64,000 nt of DNA, taken from positions 52,996,001 through 53,060,000 of the forward strand of contig OZ022256.1 of NCBI GenBank assembly GCA_963978905.1. The letters are read 5' to 3'. The notes beneath the pieces were generated by a model. That model had not been told where the DNA came from. It made no database searches and saw only the letters and a list, made by a program, of their open reading frames with translations. The position numbers and the translations under genes are program-made. Below are positions 56,855-64,000 of this stretch, one piece after another (the stretch's first letter is position 1; each line of letters starts with the position of its first letter). Origin of the DNA: Trichostrongylus colubriformis. Its lineage: Eukaryota > Nematoda > Chromadorea > Rhabditida > Trichostrongylidae.

Positions 56855-59199
56855 CATTTGGCAACTACAATATATAGTACTGTACTGTGAGCGATCAATG
56901 GGAGGCTAAGACGATAGCGGCTTCGTTTCAAAGCAAAGCTAGTGGGCCCAGTAGTCAGAGATCAGTCACCAACGCGTATTGACATCATAATTATAGTGAA
57001 CGTACGTCTTAGGCCATATGTCATATGCTATGGGTCGACATGATATAGTAAATTATACGTGACTACGAGATCACCCAATAAGGGGGTCTCGAAGCTCTCG
57101 TTCAGTTGGATCTGATAAAATATAGAAAGTTTAGAGCCAATTATTAGGAGAACATGGTCATAAGCTCATGTCGAATAGAAAATAATTCGAATCCGCTAAG
57201 TATTCAAGTGTTCAACATGGTTTTCAAATTTTTCCACCTGCTTAATTCTATATTTTTCAACTCATTTTCGTATGTATTTCAGTATTTTTTGATTAAACAT
57301 TTCTTGTAAGAAATCTCTTCTCCGTACCACTGCCACACCGCCCTCTACCAATAGCGATGAAAGTAGTAAACGGTTACTAATATCCAACAGCTGCTATGAT
57401 CAGCTGGTCGATCTTCCCATTTAAAGTAGCTACGGATTATTTAAAATGAAAAAATTCAGTTGCGCTCAGAAAAGGAAAGTTTGCAGGGACAAAGAAAAAC
57501 TCGGAAGGCCTAATGGAAACATTACTAGGCAACCTCTGCAACATGGTCCATATATCTGACGACTGGCTGTTTCGTTGAAACAATTTCGGATCTAAATGAA
57601 ACTTGGTGATGGGAATTTCAGCTGTTACCAACATTCAGCCATTTGTCTCGTTCGGGGAATCCCTGGGGAAACTTACCACGGAGGCTTTCACTCAGCACCC
57701 ACATACATTAGAAGGAACAAACGTGATTGATAGGGAAATAGGAGCTATTGGATCTTGGAAGCTATGCATACCCTTTCTTTCAGAAAAGAGAACTCCTACA
57801 AGAAATGCGTATTCAAAAAATACTCAAGTACATACGAAAATGAAATGAAAAATAATGAAATAAGCGAAAGGAAAATTCGAAAAATCATCAAAATGATATT
57901 GAAGCTGCTTTTTTTGAAAATTTCCTTGGTAACATGAGGCTCAAAGAAGATTTTATCTCCAAAATTTCCTGATTGTCAAAAGTTGGCATTAAATCATAAC
58001 TCCTACTATAATCACATAAAGTATTACATGTAAGCAATAGAAAATTGGGAGTTTTATTTCAAATTTAAAATCAAAGAGAAGGTAAGGTAATGGCCAAAAA
58101 TCATACCTCCCTCCCCTATTAGAGGCCCATCAAGGTTAGTACCTTTACACTGGTTACTCAATTGATGCCGGATCCGTTTAATAAAGCGTGAAGCAGCTAC
58201 TTTCACACTGACAGGCCTGCAAATCCATCGAATCCTATGAAGATCATGAAAATTCAAATGAGCCGGTATGCATGGCGCATTCCGTGGAGTTTTCACAATT
58301 CACCTTTTTATTTGTGACAATGAATAAAATGTGGAATGTGACGAAGATTAATGAGAAAACAGTTAGCATCCTTCGGTGAAGCTCCTTGATTAGGAATTTT
58401 CTAGAAGTTTCCAGGAACCACTCGAGGAGAGACCTAGTACTGTTTGATACATAATTTACTGGGTTTGTACCCATCCCTACAGTCGCGATAAAAATGAAAA
58501 TTTCTCGAGCTACACTTCAGTACTTCTCCACGAGCGTCGTGTGGAAACTACATAAGGGAAATGAGTGAGTCATACCGGCTGGCGTCACGCTGACATCAAT
58601 TTTGCATTTTATTTTATTTTTTATTGGCTTAAATTCATTTTCTGAAGTTTTCAAAAATATGAAAGCCCATCATTTTTCAATGCAGCCATCAAAAGTCAAG
58701 GTATGATATTAGGTCCGAAAGATGGATGTGGAAAGAAGCAAGAGCACAAGTATCGTAGAAATTCTACTAATGGAATGTTTCAAAACCGCTTGTTAAAAAT
58801 TACCTTTTTTGAAAAAAAAACCAGTAGTAGAACCACCAAGAGACATCAAAGCACAACAATTGGCCCCAGATTTTTAATTATAGGAGCTGTTTTTTCCTTG
58901 TCAATAGATCAATTGGAGACAGGTTTCACCCACGGGAACCCTATGGTTAAATGCATAGTGGCCTAATTTCCATATTGTATTGAGGTGTTGAGGACAGCAC
59001 GTTGATGGGCTTGATTGAAGGGTACGATTCTGTGGACCGGGGTCGCACGGGGGTTGGGTGTGAACAGGTGCTTTTATTTCCTGTACACCATTGACAAATT
59101 GGCACACGAGTCGTACCACACTAGGGGTCAGGGGATCTTTCGGAGAGCCGTTCAAAATACGGTTTTGTCCCGTGAATTCAAGTAGAAGCAGTGTGAATA
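56855..59199. other. No supported gene
   Basis: AT-rich. An open plus-strand stretch at 57618-57848 follows an acceptor (GGGAATTTCAG) but has no donor or partner. The dispersed motif occurs at 58268. Confidence 0.4.
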
Positions 59200-60471
59200 T
59201 TAGGTTACTGCAAAATTAATTTCGGTTCCAAGATATGTATATATTAGTAGATTTTTTAAAGTGAACTATTCCATCTCGGGAAATGTCAGACATACCATCG
59301 GGTAGGTTTTTTTCCTGCTCTTTCAAAAACTTTTATGAGTTTGGCTCCAATTTTCCCAGCCGGCCTTTTCGAGGGCTGCGAATAATCATGAACCGACGCG
59401 ATATGGAGTCATCATGCTTCAGGAATTTGAATTGGGACACTCCGCAGCGGGCAGCCCGTAATCTCGGCAGTGTTTTCAGGACGAATTGTCCTTGCGAACG
59501 GTCAGTGGAGCTCTGTTCTCAAAAATTTGCTTCTGACGATTTTGATCTCGAAAAGAAGTCGGGTCGCGGCTCCAGGTGGTCGCTTAATGATGAAGATATA
59601 AGGAGAGAAGTCGAAGCAAATCCGAGACGAATACTCGTACGTCAGCAGGAAACCTGGGCGTACATTACTCTAGAGTGGCCAGACATTTACTGGAAATCAG
59701 CCAGGTGAAGAAGTGTCGAGGTGGGTGCCTCATAACCTGACCGATGAGCAGCGTCTGGCACGTTTCGATACCTGCTCTAATCTTCTAGTTCGCCATGAAA
59801 ATAAGCAATTTGTAAGCTGTAATATAACTGTAGATGAAAAATGGGTTCTTTATGATAACAGGAAGCGGGGATTAGTCTGGGTAGATAAGGATGCTCCTAC
59901 AAAAACTTTTCCTAAATCCGACCTTCACCCTAAAAAGGTTATGATTACTGTGTGGTGGTGTTGTAAAGGTGTAATCCATTACAGTTTCTTGCAACCTGGT
60001 CAGCCAGTCACAGCAGAGTCTTACTGTTGTGATCTGGAGCAAATGTATAGAAAGTTGCAAAAATTGTGGCCGGCGGTGGTGAATAGAGGAGGGCCGATCC
60101 TGTTGCAGGACAACGCAAGGCCACACACCTCAAAAATCACTCGGCAAAAATTGACCCACTTGGGTATAGAAGTTCTTCCTCACCCAGCGTCCGACCTTTC
60201 TCCAACAGACTATCACTTTTTTCGAGCCCTCAATTCTCATCTGCGTCGGAAACAATTTACTAATTTAGACGATGTTGAATGTGCCTTTCTTGACTTCGCT
60301 GGTTCTCGTGATAGTAGTTTTTATAGTGAAGGCTTATTTATCACTTGTTCCTTGGCGAATATGTGTAGATTCTGACGATTTTTACTTCAATTAATTAACT
60401 TGTGTTTGAGCGGAGTTATAGTAGTTTGAAGTATGCGGTCCATTTTCGAAATTAATTTTGCAACAACCTAA
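59200..60471 (+). mobile_element. Full-length but decayed mariner
   Basis: 1272 bp with TA on both sides (59198-59199, 60472-60473) and imperfect ends TTAGGTTACTGCAAAATTAA / TTAATTTTGCAACAACCTAA. The length is that of a complete mariner. Transposase sequence is most like the cecropia/Hsmar1-type branch. Confidence 0.88.
59283..60408 (+). pseudogene. Mariner transposase pseudogene
   Basis: N-terminal helix-turn-helix part (QRAARNLGSVF, KFASDDFDLEKKSGRGSR) breaks frame near 59700. The catalytic part continues with WVPHNLTDEQRLARFDTCSN, the first Asp in VDEKWVLYDNRKRG, HPKKVMITVWWCCKGVIHYS, the second Asp in LLQDNARPH, and LSPTDYHFF for the third. Only 32 residues separate the last two Asp, not 34, because two residues are missing from the usual HPAYSPDL. 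A second frameshift near 60335 moves the C-terminus (CVDSDDFYF) to another frame. Not functional. Confidence 0.88.
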
Positions 60472-60499
60472 TATAATAAGGAGATCGGTTGTAAATGAA

Positions 60500-60810
60500 T
60501 CTATTCAAGGAGGCGACGTGGGAGTCGAGGATTCCTCGACAGGGGGAACCGTATTTGTCCGGACAACAGGGAGGGGGGAGGGGTTCTAACTGCAGAGATC
60601 AGCGATAGGCAGTAGAATCTAAACTTTCAAGAGGCAGATGAGTAGCAAGAGCATTTTTCAAAGAATCCGTGACAATCCGGCAACAGTAATTGGTAATGTA
60701 GAGGTCAAAAGAGAGGGAGTCTTATTCGATCTCCGTAGAGGGAGGGGGTTGCACTGACGTGGCTATTTTCCTCGGCATTTGGGGGTGCCTGATGGTTCCA
60801 CTTCACTGAA
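60500..60810 (+). repeat. Dispersed repeat X, copy 2
   Basis: GTCGAGGATTCCTCGACAGG, AACCGTATTTGTCCGG, ATCAGCGATAGGCAG and GAGTCTTATTCGATCTCCG follow the order of copy 1 (6990-7330) in the same orientation. It begins about 30 bp after the mariner end. Confidence 0.6.
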
Positions 60811-61539
60811 CATGAAGGATAAAGGGCTTGCTCAACCCAGACAGACCTTACGCCACAAATCTCCGAAATAACCATCCGGCGCCACGTAACACTGCCCCAA
60901 CTGCGGTAAATGAGTATCAGACCGTCAGACAGAATCTGTTGTGTGCTTTTCTCAGGTCAAGAAAGAAAGAAATCCAGTTACTCTGGAGCATGAATAAGGA
61001 GAAGCTTAAAACTGTTGATACCAAATCAAATTTATTATCATATGTTCGCGATGTCTGTCCCTCTGTCTGCTTGTCTGTTTACATATGTATCTGTTGCTTG
61101 CACATATCTGTTTGTTTTTTGTATGCCTGTTTTTTAATTAGCTTGTTCACCCCTCCGTATGAAAGGCGCAGGTCTTACATTGAGATCAGGTAATCTTCGG
61201 ATGCTAGAGCTTCAAACATAAACAAACGAAAATTCAAACAAAAAATTCTAAACGAACTGCAAAAATTTCGAGGCTGCTGTTTGCTTCTCACAGTAATCGT
61301 TTCCTGTGCAGCGTTGGAGGATATGTACTCGTGTCAACGAACAATAAACAAACAAACACCCCCACTTAGCAGACAGAATATCATTGATAATCAGCTCTTC
61401 CCTTGAATTTGAGACGTGAGCTATCAAGATTACTGTGATTGAACCAAAAAATTAGGAATCAGCAGAATTCTATAAGTACCAGTTGGGCTATCTCACAGTT
61501 CTGCGCGAATAACACAACTGAATTATGTAGTGGGGAATT

Positions 61540-62740
61540 GGTCAATGTTGACTTTTTGTTTAGCATTTACTTCCTACATATAGGTGATAGATATTAACCG
61601 ATATCGAAGAAATCTCCGCTAAAGAAGATCACCTTTTTTTGGAGGTCCACATTTGATTTAGCGGTCGATACCTTTTGTTGCAATGGTATCGACGATCTAT
61701 GTTCAGGAATGACATGGGTAAATTCATTAGTCAATTAACTCTTTGGCTAAAGTGGTCACTATTTGGGAGCTTTATGTATGTGACCCTATAAAATGCAAAA
61801 AACCGTTTTGAAAAAGCCCATCATGACCTGAAGGGCCTCCCTTGTTAGATAGTTTAGAGATCGACAGTTTTGGATTCAACTGCATCAACTGGTAGCAATT
61901 TATCCATTTCCTGAGTATCTATTTTTTCCTACATATTGGTGTTGGATCCATATGCCAGTCATCGATGCTTATCGTTTTTGTAAACATGCACCACTATTCG
62001 GAAATTTACAAAGTCTAGCGATCGATACCCAGTATTGTTACTGGCACCGCATGAAAGAATGAATCGCTTGTTTTGCTATCACAAATCTAGATCGTGTCTA
62101 GATCATCCATGTAGATCGTAGTATCATAAGACATGCATCATTATTTGGAACGCTAGGCGATTTAGCGGTCAATGCATCGGCAACTGATATCAGAACATAA
62201 TGAAAATATGTTCGCCCAATGGTATTGAGCATCACACGCATTTACTATAGTTATCGTATAGCAGTAGTGAGCGGTGTACCGAATTTCATTCAATCCACTT
62301 CCTAATGGGTCTTATCAGCCCTTGTAAGCCGATTTGAGCAGATTTGAGCAGATTTGAACAGAGAGCCGAGCAGATTTGAAATGTCACCATTAAGGTCCCT
62401 GTACCACGTAATACCTGTGAGTGTGATCATTCCACCGTTAGCCAGAAGAGCGAAACGGATTTGGCGATGTTCTCCTTTTGACGCTGAATCTTATCAATCG
62501 TTATCGATTTGGATCACCTTCCATTTATGTGCACGTCCCACCCCTCGAAACACCTATAAGTATCAGCGCTCTAGGATCGACCCAAATGAGGGAACGGACT
62601 TACCGACATTCGCTATCGAAGCTCCTTATCCGCCCTTATCAGCTCTATCTCAGGATCCCAGATTTACTGCGACGCGAGATATGAATTTCGCGACAAACAG
62701 ACGGACACATACACACACAGACAGACAAACAAATTATAAA
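61540..62740. repeat. Diverged direct repeats ending in CA/GACA microsatellite
   Basis: GATTTAGCGGTCGATACC (61658), GTCTAGCGATCGATACCC (62015) and GATTTAGCGGTCAATGC (62160), each near an ACTATTTGG-type word, indicate diverged repeat units. GAGCAGATTT is tandemly repeated at 62336-62372. The stretch ends GCGAGATATGAATTTCGCG followed by ACAGACGGACACAT..., a form common at the ends of repeat families. No coding. Confidence 0.45.
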
Positions 62741-63160
62741 TAGTAGGGTGCCATAGAAGAAAGATTATAGAAAGGCTTGGCGTAAGCACAGAAAAATATC
62801 GCATATAGAATACATTGCCTGTAAGTATGAGCCATAAATTTGGCCGACACCTGAAATTAGAGTGAGCAAAAACTCTTTTTCTTTTTCTTTCCTTTTTTTC
62901 TTTCTTCATTTTTTTAGAAAACTTTTTTTGGAAAAGCCAACAGTTACATATTGGTGTCGTAAGCCCTCGGCTCGTTTTCTTCTGAAATCAGGATTTCCCT
63001 CATCACAATAAGCACCGACAATCAAACACATAAACATGCTGACAACAAGCAAAAAGACAGACACGCGCACACAGGCAGAAAATTAAGCAATTAGATACAG
63101 ACAGGCAGGCAGAAGCAGACACGGAGACAGACAAACATTCAAACAAATAGTTAGACAGAT

Positions 63161-63681
63161 TGTCGCGGATCGCGACGGTGGCCGCCGGGGGCATCGCGCT
63201 CCCCGGCCCATCCGCGTGCGGTTGCAACCGCGGCAGCGCATCGCGCTCGCGGTTGGCTCCGCCCTTTGTGGCTGAGACCAGTATAAAAGGCTGGTCGCCG
63301 ACTGCCAGTCGGTTTTCACCGGGCAACGCCATGATGCTGCTCGGGATCTGGGGTGCGGTGCACCTTGGCTCTCGAGTAGTGGAGCGCTGGCACATGAGTT
63401 GGCCGGTGTCCACCCCTGCTCCCCGACTGGGAGCAGCCATGTGGTTTAGGTCCTATCGCGGCACCATCAGCCACATGGTCAAGAGGAAACGCCCGGATGG
63501 GGGTTTACTACGTATAGCCGGCTGATGGAGTCGCCCCAACTGAGGCGACTTGGGAGAGAAGTATAGCAGGTATGATATTATTACGTGATAATAAATGTAT
63601 TGTGTATGTTATATTGTGCTATGTCTTAAACATAGGATGTGTTTCTATAATGTGGCGTGCTGTTCTATTGTTGTATTAACA
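63161..63681 (+). mobile_element. Candidate LTR of a retrotransposon cut by the window end
   Basis: Begins TGTCGCGGATCGCGACGG and ends GTTGTATTAACA (TGT...ACA). It is GC-rich in its first 380 bp, unlike its flanks. It carries a TATA box (GTATAAAAGG at 63281), an AATAAA (63590-63595) and a GT-rich stretch after it, the expected order of U3, R and U5. Two bases further on TGGGCTCCCTAGGTCC could be a tRNA primer-binding site, though I cannot match it to a tRNA with confidence. The internal region and second LTR lie outside, and no gag or pol is seen before 64000. A promoter with first exon of a host gene is the alternative. Confidence 0.45.
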
Positions 63682-64000
63682 TCTGGGCTCCCTAGGTCCC
63701 CGGGGTAGGTCCGCCGAGCCAGGAGCGGGTGTCCTGGTGAGGCGTAGTGGTCCGATGGGGCTCTGATCCAAAAGGTTGGAGCGACGGGAGTTTGAGAGCG
63801 GGTGTACCACCGATGACCGCACAAGATGAGTGTACATCCGCGACACAGATGATAGACGCCAAATATGTGCCTAACATGGCGAAAAAAGAAAAAATTTACT
63901 TTTCAGTAAATTTGAAACACTCGTTCAGCTAACGTCAGTGAATAGAATCAAGCCAAAAGCGTTCTTGATCAGATTGGCGCACATTGCCAGTGTGCTTGAT

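Noticed and set aside
57618..57848. Plus-strand open stretch after GGGAATTTCAG
   Set aside because: No matching donor or partner exon.
1..64000. CRISPR arrays, bacterial operons, rRNA or spliced-leader RNA genes
   Set aside because: No regularly spaced direct repeats, no dense coding, and no recognisable rRNA or SL sequence.

Overview
This is eukaryotic, repeat-rich, AT-leaning DNA, most likely from a nematode and probably a strongylid (hookworm-like) one. The evidence is nematode-style splice acceptors (TTTCAG/TTTTCAG) at every exon of the one gene that can be fully solved, an acceptor immediately before its start codon that suits spliced-leader trans-splicing, very short introns (56-60 bp) next to a 15-kb one, and many mariner relatives and small inverted-repeat elements. 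The species is inferred, not proven. There are no operons, ribosome-binding sites or other bacterial features.

The one secure gene is a heparan sulfate 3-O-sulfotransferase (hst-3/HS3ST family) on the minus strand. It has five exons between 39584 and 22779, all joining in phase to give a complete 290-residue enzyme; its first intron (24309-39360) covers almost a quarter of the window. Convergent with it on the plus strand is a well-supported four-exon model (18936-19964) for an unrecognised 173-residue basic Ser/Arg-rich protein with a possible N-myristoylation start. Just upstream, phase-consistent plus-strand exons (17125-18468) look like the C-terminal Ig-like part of a secreted or surface protein, possibly semaphorin-like. 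Weaker coding candidates lie at 7638-8024, 9022-9134 and 13934-14595 (plus) and at 50269-50780, 33441-33612 and 26157-26489 (minus). They rest on open frames plus splice signals and carry low confidence.

Most of the rest is transposon debris. (i) A tRNA-like SINE family (615-688, 862-935, 1413-1486, 6151-6228, 21364-21434, 23293-23345, 28064-28256, 43283-43355), often arranged as head-to-head fold-backs. (ii) Mariner elements: a decayed full-length copy at 59200-60471, an internally deleted one at 45629-46523, a 5' remnant at 3054-3235, and two palindromes built from mariner 3' halves (15450-16128 and 44948-45624). (iii) TA-flanked MITEs at 7430-7549 and 20890-21022; 48041-48766, 52180-52930 and 56114-56852; and the 969-bp palindrome 54434-55402. 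(iv) TTA-flanked Harbinger-like MITEs at 12712-12780, 16901-17086 and 47039-47194. (v) A candidate LTR at 63161-63681 whose internal region runs off the window. (vi) A roughly 400-bp CTGT microsatellite at 3868-4270.

Two patterns fit no standard class: a 16-base motif (TGCATGGCGCATCCCA) scattered at least 16 times between 8.7 and 58.3 kb on both strands, and the repeated appearance of inverted dimers of element halves. No previously undescribed functional system is demonstrated.
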